The notes beneath the pieces are model-generated. The model was not told the DNA's origin. It did no database searches and worked only from the letters and a program-made list of their open reading frames with translations. DNA of 7,375 nt, from assembly GCA_020344295.1 (NCBI GenBank), contig CP070819.1:1789662-1797036 (forward strand). The letters are read 5' to 3'. This DNA comes from Dehalococcoidia bacterium (GTDB taxonomy: Bacteria; Chloroflexota; Dehalococcoidia; SZUA-161). Position numbers and translations under genes: made by a program. This document shows, piece by piece, positions 1 through 5,643 of the stretch (positions are counted from its first letter, which is position 1; each line of letters starts with the position of its first letter).

Positions 1-1468
1 CGATACTGATTTCACCGAAGCAGATAATGAGCAGCGGGCAAGACTTATCGAGAAAGCCCTTGTTAGTTACGGGGTTGATGCCAAAGTAATACAGTTAAAT
101 CCCGGGCCTTCCGTTACTCAATTCGGTGTAGAGCCCGGCTGGGATCGCAAATATAAACGAGTGTTTGAACTGGACCAGCAGGGCAAGAAAAAGCTCGATA
201 AAGATGGCAATCCTATAGAGAGAGTTGAGGAGGTATCCCGGACCAGGGTGAAGGTTGAGCGAATCACATCCCTGGCACAAAACCTGGCGCTCGCATTGGC
301 CGTTCATAGTATCAGGATCGAGGCCCCGGTGCCTGGGAAACCCCTCGTGGGAATAGAGGTCCCTAATGCGGACACGTCTTTGGTTCACCTGAAAGACGTG
401 ATCGAGAGCCCTGCATTTGGGAAGAACAAGTCGAAGTCAAAGCTCGCCCTGGCATTGGGTAAAGGGGCCGCCGGTGAAGCTGTAGCGGCCGATCTAGCCA
501 AGATGCCTCACCTGCTCGTAGCAGGAACTACCGGCAGCGGTAAGACCGTATTTATCAACTCTATCGTAACCTGCCTCCTTATGCATAATAATCCTCGAGA
601 CCTCCGCCTGCTGCTAATCGATCCAAAGCGGGTAGAACTGGTGCAGTACGACGGAGTACCACATCTCATATCTCCTGTTGTCAAGGAAATCGACAGGGCA
701 GTAGACTCATTGCGCCGTGTAATTAAAGAAATGGACAACCGGTATAAGGAGTTCGCGGCCATAGGAGTTCGCAATATCGAAGGCTATAACCATAGCCAGT
801 TAACAATTGAACCCATGCCCTATCTCGTCGTCATCGTTGATGAACTGAATCAACTTATGATGACTGCAGCGGAGGTTGTCGAAGCATCGATCTGCCGCCT
901 AGCCCAGCTTTCACGTGCTACCGGCATCCATCTCATCGTTGCTACCCAGCGTCCCTCAGTCGATGTAGTAACCGGACTTATCAAAGCGAATTTCCCAACC
1001 AGAATCGCGTTCACGGTACCGTCTATAATGGACTCCCGTACCATATTGGACATAGGAGGAGCTGAAAAATTGCTGGGCATGGGTGACATGCTCTATCTAC
1101 CTTCAGATGCAGCTACTCCTAAGAGACTTCGTGGGTGCTTTGTATCCGATCATGAGATTGACAGGGTAGTAAAATTCTGGAAGCAATCTCAAGAAACATA
1201 CGAACCATTAATGGAAGATACTATAGCTGCAGCGTTTGCCTCATTGTCCGTTGATGAGACAGTCGACGAAGATTCTCTACTTCCGGCCGCAAGAAGGCTG
1301 GCTAAGGATACTTCACACGTATCCACATCACTCATTCAGCGACGCCTTCACGTCGGCTATCCGCGGGCAGCAAGGATTATGGACTCGCTTGAAAAGGAAG
1401 GGCTTATTATTCGCGGCGAACAGAGCAGCCTCTCCGAGACTATTGAAGCAGATGAGGAGGAGGAATGA
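1..1468 (+). CDS. ftsK: FtsK/SpoIIIE-family DNA translocase, C-terminal part (5' end outside window)
   Basis: This is a hexameric ATPase motor that pumps double-stranded DNA at the division septum and helps chromosome dimer resolution and segregation. The frame is open from base 2 with no stop, giving 488 visible residues; the N-terminal membrane part lies outside the window, and the internal GTG at 161 is not the true start. Seen in order: an alpha-domain segment ending in QFGVEPG; a 36-residue charged insertion (140-247); the beta-domain Walker A GTTGSGKT (524-547); Walker B VVIVDEL (827-847, acidic pair at 839-844); the ATQRPSVDV motif near 941; then a C-terminal winged-helix gamma domain, about 1260-1420, with the LIQRR...GYPRAARIMD pattern used by the family to read KOPS-type polar DNA motifs. 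The residues after Walker B are DELNQLMM rather than the usual DELADLMM. The last residues are a glutamate run because the next gene's ribosome-binding site is coded there. The stop TGA overlaps the accDA start. Confidence 0.95.
   Translation, partial: DTDFTEADNEQRARLIEKALVSYGVDAKVIQLNPGPSVTQFGVEPGWDRKYKRVFELDQQGKKKLDKDGNPIERVEEVSRTRVKVERITSLAQNLALALAVHSIRIEAPVPGKPLVGIEVPNADTSLVHLKDVIESPAFGKNKSKSKLALALGKGAAGEAVAADLAKMPHLLVAGTTGSGKTVFINSIVTCLLMHNNPRDLRLLLIDPKRVELVQYDGVPHLISPVVKEIDRAVDSLRRVIKEMDNRYKEFAAIGVRNIEGYNHSQLTIEPMPYLVVIVDELNQLMMTAAEVVEASICRLAQLSRATGIHLIVATQRPSVDVVTGLIKANFPTRIAFTVPSIMDSRTILDIGGAEKLLGMGDMLYLPSDAATPKRLRGCFVSDHEIDRVVKFWKQSQETYEPLMEDTIAAAFASLSVDETVDEDSLLPAARRLAKDTSHVSTSLIQRRLHVGYPRAARIMDSLEKEGLIIRGEQSSLSETIEADEEEE
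1454..1463 (+). promoter_or_regulatory. Shine-Dalgarno of accDA, inside the ftsK 3' end
   Basis: The purine run GAGGAGGAGG lies just before the ATG at 1465; its first AGGAGG (1455-1460) is four bases from the start. It is the strongest ribosome-binding site in the window and fixes the accDA start. It sits inside ftsK, and the ATGA overlap (start 1465-1467, stop 1466-1468) is the usual arrangement for translational coupling. Confidence 0.85.
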
Positions 1469-3267
1469 AAAACACCGATGACTCAACTTCGCCCAGCACG
1501 CAACAGGATGATATCTATGAGGAACAACCTGCAGAGGAAGAATTCTGTCTCTTCTGCGGAATAAATCTGACGGATTCCGAAATATATTACCGTTTTCGAG
1601 TTTGCCCGGACTGCAGGTTTCATCACCATCTCCCGGCACGCCAGCGAATAGACCTCCTGGCAGATCCAGGGAGCTTTAAAGAGGTCAATCGGTTCCTGAC
1701 ATCCATCGATCCGCTCTCGTTCTCCGGAAAAGAGCCCTACGACGAACGCATACATGAGGCCCAGCAAAGAACAGGACTGACTGAGGCTGTCATTACCGGG
1801 GTATGCACTATTGGCGGTAATCCTACCATAATATCCGTGCTCGATTTCGGCTTCCTGGGTGGTAATATGGGAGGCGTAGTCGGCGAGAAAGTGGCACTGG
1901 CATTCGAGTTAGCGATTAAGCGGAAGATGCCGGTAGTAACGATCGTCTCTAGTGGTGGCTCCAGAGTGCAGGAGGGAGTACTTTCTCTAATGCAGATGGC
2001 AAAGACCGCGGCAGCGGCCAAGAAACTGCACTCCCAGAGACTTCCTCATGTCTCAGTTTTAACCAATCCAACGAGTGGAGAGGTCTATGCCAGTTTTGCT
2101 AACCTTGGGGATGTCATCCTCGCCGAACCAAAAGCGCTCATCGGATTTGCTCCCTTGCGGGTAATTCAGGAGACTTCAGAAAAACCACTGCCCGAGGGAA
2201 GCCATACTGCCGAGGACCACCTCAAGCACGGTATGATCGACCAGGTAGTAGATCGCACCAAGCTTCGCCAGTCGCTTTCTATTCTTCTCGATCTCCTCAG
2301 TTCCAGATATCGTTTAACAGTTACTAAGAGGAAGAAACCCTACCCGGTTACGGAGCATCTGGGAGAGCAAGCCTGGGATACTGTGCAGTTAGCGCGTCAC
2401 CGGCAACGTCCTACTGCTTGGGATTATATCTCCAGGATCACAACATCTTTTATTGAAATACGGGGTGATCGCCATTATGGTGACGATAGAGCAGTGATCT
2501 GCGGCATTGCCGAACTGAGTGGGGAGGCAGTTGTCATAATCGGACAGGAGCGAAGCCACAACGAGGGCAGGGCTTATCCAGAAGGTTTCCGCAAGGCTCA
2601 GCGGGCAATGAGGCTGGCAGCAATCTTTGGGATGCCGATAATTACTCTTATCGACACGCCGGGGGCTTATCCCGGGCTCGATGCAGAGGAACGTGGCATT
2701 GGTCCCGCGATTGCCAGCACTCTAGCACTGATGTCCGATCTTCCTACCCCAATTGTGTCAATTATCATTGGAGAGGGGGGTAGTGAAGGTGCTCTTGCAC
2801 TGGGATTCGCCGATAGAATCGTGATGCAAGAAAACGCGATCTACTCCGTTATATCACCAGAGGGAGCTGCATCTATTATCTACAGAGATGCTGATAAAGC
2901 AAAAGAAATTGCGTCCGCTTTGAAACTGACCGCCATGGACTGTAAAGATCTGGGCGTCATCGATACTGTAGCACCAGAGCCAGAGGGAGGCGCGCATGTG
3001 GACCTAGATGAGGCGGCTCGGCTATTGAAAAATACAATCGTTCGCGAGCTCCTCGAGGCTCAGCAGTTTACACCGGCCAAGCTTGTCAGGAACCGCTATA
3101 AGAAATTCCGTCGAATGGGAGAATACAGTTCCTACTTCAGGGCTGCTATATCTAAGGAGGTGTCTAATCTACAGGAACTACTCCAGCGGGGGGTATCGAT
3201 AATCAGGCAGCGCATAGCTGCCAGTGAGAAAGAGGAAAATCATCTCGAAATGGGAAAAACCGGCTGA
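1465..3267 (+). CDS. accDA: Fused acetyl-CoA carboxylase carboxyltransferase, subunits beta and alpha (AccD-AccA)
   Basis: It transfers the carboxyl group from carboxybiotin on BCCP to acetyl-CoA, making malonyl-CoA in the cytoplasm. Its 600 residues are about the sum of normal AccD and AccA. The beta half (about 1-285) starts with a zinc ribbon C28-x2-C31-x15-C47-x2-C50, the spacing known for AccD, followed by LGGNMGGVVGEK (131-142), SSGGSRVQEG (162-171) and AEPKALIGFA (220-229). The alpha half (about 296-600) has GDRHYGDDRA (334-343), LIDTPGAYPG (395-404), EERG (408-411), GEGGSEGALA (436-445) and YSVISPEGAA. There is no stop or frame change at the join. Two normally Gly-Gly positions carry glutamate (E206, E441), GFAGPRV reads GFAPLRV, and the alpha half lacks about eight residues before PEG relative to the E. 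coli type as I remember it. No accB or accC is in the window. Probably co-transcribed with ftsK. Confidence 0.95.
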   Translation: MKNTDDSTSPSTQQDDIYEEQPAEEEFCLFCGINLTDSEIYYRFRVCPDCRFHHHLPARQRIDLLADPGSFKEVNRFLTSIDPLSFSGKEPYDERIHEAQQRTGLTEAVITGVCTIGGNPTIISVLDFGFLGGNMGGVVGEKVALAFELAIKRKMPVVTIVSSGGSRVQEGVLSLMQMAKTAAAAKKLHSQRLPHVSVLTNPTSGEVYASFANLGDVILAEPKALIGFAPLRVIQETSEKPLPEGSHTAEDHLKHGMIDQVVDRTKLRQSLSILLDLLSSRYRLTVTKRKKPYPVTEHLGEQAWDTVQLARHRQRPTAWDYISRITTSFIEIRGDRHYGDDRAVICGIAELSGEAVVIIGQERSHNEGRAYPEGFRKAQRAMRLAAIFGMPIITLIDTPGAYPGLDAEERGIGPAIASTLALMSDLPTPIVSIIIGEGGSEGALALGFADRIVMQENAIYSVISPEGAASIIYRDADKAKEIASALKLTAMDCKDLGVIDTVAPEPEGGAHVDLDEAARLLKNTIVRELLEAQQFTPAKLVRNRYKKFRRMGEYSSYFRAAISKEVSNLQELLQRGVSIIRQRIAASEKEENHLEMGKTG

Positions 3268-3279
3268 TCGGTTATTCCC
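3252..3279 (+). terminator. Hairpin across the accDA stop codon, possible weak terminator
   Basis: GGGAAAAACCG (3252-3262) pairs with CGGTTATTCCC (3269-3279), ten of eleven pairs with one A-A mismatch and a six-base loop; the TGA stop (3265-3267) is in the loop. AAACCGG (3257-3263) can alternatively pair with CCGGTTT (3278-3284). The tract that follows is only GGTTTATGC, so this is a poor match to a classical intrinsic terminator. It may instead protect the 3' end or slow transcription before the repeat-rich gap. Confidence 0.5.
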
Positions 3280-3360
3280 GGTTTATGCACTGACTAGCTA
3301 CTAGCCTACAATTACGATAAAATATTAATAGTCACGCTGGACTATTCTTTAATGGAGGAC

Positions 3361-3390
3361 TTGACAAAACGTACCATAATATGTTAAAGT
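3361..3390 (+). promoter_or_regulatory. Candidate distal promoter of the YihY-like gene
   Basis: A perfect TTGACA -35 box (3361-3366) is followed after 18 bases by TAAAGT (3385-3390), which matches TATAAT at four of six bases and is preceded by an extended -10 TG (3382-3383). Transcription would start near 3397 and leave a leader of about 130 bases. The boxes lie inside the 3351-3398 inverted repeat, so occupancy of that repeat could control it. Confidence 0.5.
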
Positions 3391-3433
3391 CCGCCATTAC
3401 ACACGATAAGCTAATTGTCATTATGGACTTAAC
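3383..3433 (+). repeat. Second hairpin GTTAAAGTCC / GGACTTAAC
   Basis: GTTAAAGTCC (3383-3392) pairs with GGACTTAAC (3425-3433), nine pairs with one bulged A. Further in, CCATTA and TTATGG extend the complementarity imperfectly. It competes with the 3351-3398 fold for the same bases, a layout that would allow alternative RNA structures in any transcript reading through from accDA. Confidence 0.4.
3385..3396 (+). repeat. Direct repeat copy 1, TAAAGTCCGCCA
   Basis: It matches copy 2 at 3463-3474 (TATAGTCCGCCA) at 11 of 12 bases, 78 bases apart. In each copy the first six bases form the candidate -10 box, so the repeat covers a -10 box and the initial transcribed region. Confidence 0.6.
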
Positions 3434-3440
3434 GACAAGA

Positions 3441-3468
3441 TTGAAGTAATATTTAGTATTATTATAGT
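3441..3468 (+). promoter_or_regulatory. Candidate proximal promoter of the YihY-like gene
   Basis: TTGAAG (3441-3446, four of six to TTGACA) is followed after 16 bases by TATAGT (3463-3468, five of six to TATAAT). The start would be near 3475, giving a leader of about 50 bases. Because the stretch is very AT-rich, a match this good can arise by chance. Confidence 0.35.
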
Positions 3469-3474
3469 CCGCCA
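3463..3474 (+). repeat. Direct repeat copy 2, TATAGTCCGCCA
   Basis: This is the second copy of the repeat at 3385-3396, differing at one base. It is followed at once by GTCCGTTTTGTC, whose last nine bases are the right arm of the GACAAAACG inverted pair, so both repeat families meet here. Confidence 0.6.
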
Positions 3475-3524
3475 GTCCGTTTTGTCTATATAGCAAGTAA
3501 TTCAGGTAGGCTGAAACAGAGCAA

Positions 3525-4517
3525 ATGACAGCTCGCAGAATGCTAACCCTTGCAGGTACAATCAAGGGAGCAGTAAACGAATTTTTAGCCGATAACTGTC
3601 CCCATCTGGCAGCGGGTATCTCCTACTACCTTCTGCTTTCGCTCTTCCCATTAGTCTTGGCAGCTATCTCAATATTCGGTTTCATCGTCCGAAAACCCGG
3701 ATACGAGGACAAAGTAGTCGACGCGGTTACATCATTCATCCCAGTTTCCACAGACTTCGTAAAGGGTGCTATTCTAGCAGTCTCAAGTACTTGGGGAGCA
3801 GCCGGAATAATAGCTACAATTGGGCTTCTCTGGGCCGGTATGGCTGTGTTCAATGCCGTCAGAAAGTCGTTGAACACCGCATGGGGAGTAAGGCAACCGC
3901 GCCCCTTCCTCCATGAGAGGCTAATGGAGTTTTTGATGATGATAGGATTCGGCGCTCTTCTTCTTATATCAGTTGGATTGACCGGCGCGTTCAGGATCAT
4001 TCGAGAAGCAAGCCTCCCAGTTTTCGGGGAAAGGCTTATGGAAGGTAGCCTGCTCTGGCACTCAACAATTATTGCGATCAGCGTTTTTATAACTTTCCTG
4101 GCTTTTCTCTTCCTCTATAAGCTCATACCAAATACCAGGGTTTACTGGAGACATGCAGCGATCGGGGCATTGGCCGCGGCGATTCTGTTTGAGATTGCAA
4201 AGAACATATTCGTCTGGTCTATGGCAAACTTCGCTACCTATACCATCGTCTACAGCTATGTTGGTACGATCGTAGCATTGATGACATGGGCATATGTATC
4301 GGCAGTTATACTGCTCTTCTGTGCCAAGCTTACATCATATTACCCTAAGATACGAAGTTCACTTAGCGAAGAGGCACTGATAGAAGAAAGCGCTAGGGAG
4401 AAACTCCTCAGACTGGCGCCGTCTGCACCTGCTGTTTTCATTTATTTGTCATCTCTTAATGCTGGCGGCTTCGGAGCGTTTCGTCGTCTTTTGTTAGGCA
4501 GAAGCTATCACCAGTAA
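3525..4517 (+). CDS. YihY/BrkB-family integral membrane protein
   Basis: This is a 330-residue inner-membrane protein of the YihY/UPF0761 family (older names BrkB and, wrongly, RNase BN). Its biochemical role is not settled, so none is assigned. Six hydrophobic segments are visible at about residues 29-55, 92-112, 134-156, 178-200, 209-232 and 243-266. Family signatures are DNCPHLAAGISYYLLLSLFP (23-42), the FNAVRKSLNTAWGV motif (109-122), the YKLIPNTRV loop (197-206) and YSYVGTIVALMTWAYVSAV (243-261). The C-terminal 65 residues are a basic cytoplasmic-type tail. The start is uncertain: the ATG at 3525 has only AGGTAGG 12 bases upstream, and an in-frame ATG at 3540 is possible. It ends with TAA 16 bases before the protease gene, so the two are probably co-transcribed. 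Confidence 0.88.
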   Translation: MTARRMLTLAGTIKGAVNEFLADNCPHLAAGISYYLLLSLFPLVLAAISIFGFIVRKPGYEDKVVDAVTSFIPVSTDFVKGAILAVSSTWGAAGIIATIGLLWAGMAVFNAVRKSLNTAWGVRQPRPFLHERLMEFLMMIGFGALLLISVGLTGAFRIIREASLPVFGERLMEGSLLWHSTIIAISVFITFLAFLFLYKLIPNTRVYWRHAAIGALAAAILFEIAKNIFVWSMANFATYTIVYSYVGTIVALMTWAYVSAVILLFCAKLTSYYPKIRSSLSEEALIEESAREKLLRLAPSAPAVFIYLSSLNAGGFGAFRRLLLGRSYHQ

Positions 4518-4533
4518 AAAGCAACGCTCTAGA

Positions 4534-5628
4534 ATGACAGTGATTAGAGTCCTTCTTATACTTGTTCTACTATCATTGCTAGCTAGTGCATGTAACACTG
4601 CAAGCAATGAAATGGGGACATTAACCCCTGTCCCATCGATAACTTCGTCTCCGATACCCACTCTACAGCCTTCTCCTACCGCAAACCAGACAATCATGCC
4701 ATCGTTACCATCCATCGCCGATATTGTGGAACGCGTTGAGCCCTCAGTCGTATATATCGCCGTAGATTATATCGAGACTTCCATTTTCTTCGAGACCGTG
4801 AGGACTAAGACAGGATCAGGGATATTGCTTAGCCGGGACGGCTACATACTAACCAACAATCACGTTGTCGAAGATGCCCGCAGTATTGAGGTGCTGATTC
4901 CCGAGGATCATAATACCTACACAGCACAAGTTATCGGCACCGATCCGCTCAGTGATCTGGCGGTGATCAAGATAGAGGGTCAGGGTTTCCCTACAATCAA
5001 CTTTGCCGATACCTCTAAACTGCGGATTGGGGACTGGGTAATCGCTCTCGGCAATGCTTTAGGGCTCGAAGGAGGCCCGTCAGTGACGATAGGCATTGTG
5101 AGCAATCTCGATCGTTCTTTCCCGATGGGACAAAGTGCTTTCTACGATATAATACAAACTGACGCCGCCATTAATCCGGGCAATAGTGGCGGACCGCTTG
5201 TAGATTTAAACGGCGATGTAGTAGGGATTAATACCTTCATTATATCAACCGCTGAGAACATCGGCTTCGCTGTTAATGCCAGCACCGCCCGGCGCGTATA
5301 CGAAGACTTGGTACAATACAGCAAGGTTCTAAGACCTTATCTCGGTGTACAGTTGCAGACCGTGACGCCTGCTTTGGCCACAGAACTAAGCTTGTCGAAG
5401 AACAGGGGGGTTCTGGCTTCATTCGTGGAACCTGACAGCCCTTCTGCTAGAGCAGGGCTCGAGACTAAAGATGTTATCACATACTTTGAAGGCCAGCTGG
5501 TAACCGAAGCTTCGGAGTTGATCAAGCTATTATGGCAGTATCAAGTCGGTGATATAGTAAATATCACGTTCTGGAGAGGTGAGGAACAGCACGAGATCCT
5601 GGTTACCCTATCCGAGCGACCGGATTAG
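4534..5628 (+). CDS. HtrA/DegP-like trypsin-family serine protease, lipoprotein with one PDZ domain
   Basis: This is an exported quality-control or stress protease of the DegP/DegQ/DegS group (MEROPS S1C), 364 residues. The first 19 residues are a hydrophobic signal ending in LLASAC, a lipobox-like site with C20 as the probable lipidated residue. A Ser/Thr/Pro-rich tether (about 21-58) follows. The protease domain (about 60-262) shows the triad H110 (TNNHVV, codon 4861-4863), D141 (SDLAVI, codon 4954-4956) and S218 (NPGNSGGPL, codon 5185-5187), so it should be active. One PDZ domain begins at YLGV (about 269) and runs to near the end. It should be membrane-tethered on the outer face of the cytoplasmic membrane. 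No clear Shine-Dalgarno precedes the ATG. The stop is TAG (5626-5628). A symbol such as degP or htrA would be arbitrary for a one-PDZ lipoprotein. Confidence 0.93.
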   Translation: MTVIRVLLILVLLSLLASACNTASNEMGTLTPVPSITSSPIPTLQPSPTANQTIMPSLPSIADIVERVEPSVVYIAVDYIETSIFFETVRTKTGSGILLSRDGYILTNNHVVEDARSIEVLIPEDHNTYTAQVIGTDPLSDLAVIKIEGQGFPTINFADTSKLRIGDWVIALGNALGLEGGPSVTIGIVSNLDRSFPMGQSAFYDIIQTDAAINPGNSGGPLVDLNGDVVGINTFIISTAENIGFAVNASTARRVYEDLVQYSKVLRPYLGVQLQTVTPALATELSLSKNRGVLASFVEPDSPSARAGLETKDVITYFEGQLVTEASELIKLLWQYQVGDIVNITFWRGEEQHEILVTLSERPD

Positions 5629-5643
5629 CGCAAGCTGTGTATA
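5629..5643. other. Short convergent junction between protease gene and ileS
   Basis: Only 15 bases separate two genes reading toward each other. The only pairing seen is GCTGT (5634-5638) with ACAGC (5657-5661), too short and with too long a loop to call a terminator. The transcripts may therefore overlap at their 3' ends. Confidence 0.6.

Larger units (their letters stand above)
3351..3398. repeat. Inverted repeat AATGGAGGACTT / AAGTCCGCCATT
   Basis: The arms at 3351-3362 and 3387-3398 are complementary at 11 of 12 positions, with a 24-base loop. The loop and arms contain the candidate -35 and -10 boxes, so this could be an operator or a cruciform. The right arm shares AAGTCC with a second possible hairpin (3383-3392 with 3425-3433), so the two folds exclude each other. 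Confidence 0.6.
3363..3486. repeat. Segment bounded by inverted GACAAAACG / CGTTTTGTC, possible degenerate miniature element
   Basis: GACAAAACG at 3363-3371 and its exact complement CGTTTTGTC at 3478-3486 enclose 124 bases; allowing one mismatch they extend to GACAAAACGNAC. The size, AT content and terminal inversion resemble a miniature inverted-repeat element, but flanking bases (GGACTT on the left, TATATAG on the right) show no target-site duplication and there is no coding content. A compound regulatory site explains the data as well. Confidence 0.35.
3268..3524. other. AT-rich intergenic region with nested repeats, no gene
   Basis: This gap between accDA and the YihY-like gene is clearly richer in A and T than its neighbours and has frequent stops in the forward frames. 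A 77-codon reverse-strand frame (3332-3565) has no recognisable motif, runs into the next gene and looks accidental. Contents: the accDA 3' hairpin, a CTAGCTACTAG stretch near 3294, a set of inverted and direct repeats at 3351-3486, and two candidate promoters. I see no tRNA-like or known riboswitch fold. Confidence 0.7.

Noticed and set aside
161..163. GTG as the start of ftsK
   Set aside because: The frame is open to the left edge and codes family-typical alpha-domain sequence (ending QFGVEPG) upstream of it.
3268..3524. CRISPR array, tRNA or riboswitch in the gap
   Set aside because: Repeats are few, unevenly spaced and of mixed orientation. No cloverleaf or known aptamer core is visible.
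3332..3565. Reverse-strand frame of 77 codons in the intergenic gap
   Set aside because: It lies in AT-rich repeat sequence, overlaps the start of the YihY-like gene, and its translation has no recognisable domain.
3626..4000. Reverse-strand frame of 124 codons inside the YihY-like gene
   Set aside because: It lies wholly opposite a clear membrane-protein gene and shows no domain or start signal.
5626..5628. TAG as a sense codon across the genome
   Set aside because: It ends the protease gene exactly after a complete PDZ domain. Reading through would add more than 100 residues antisense to ileS.
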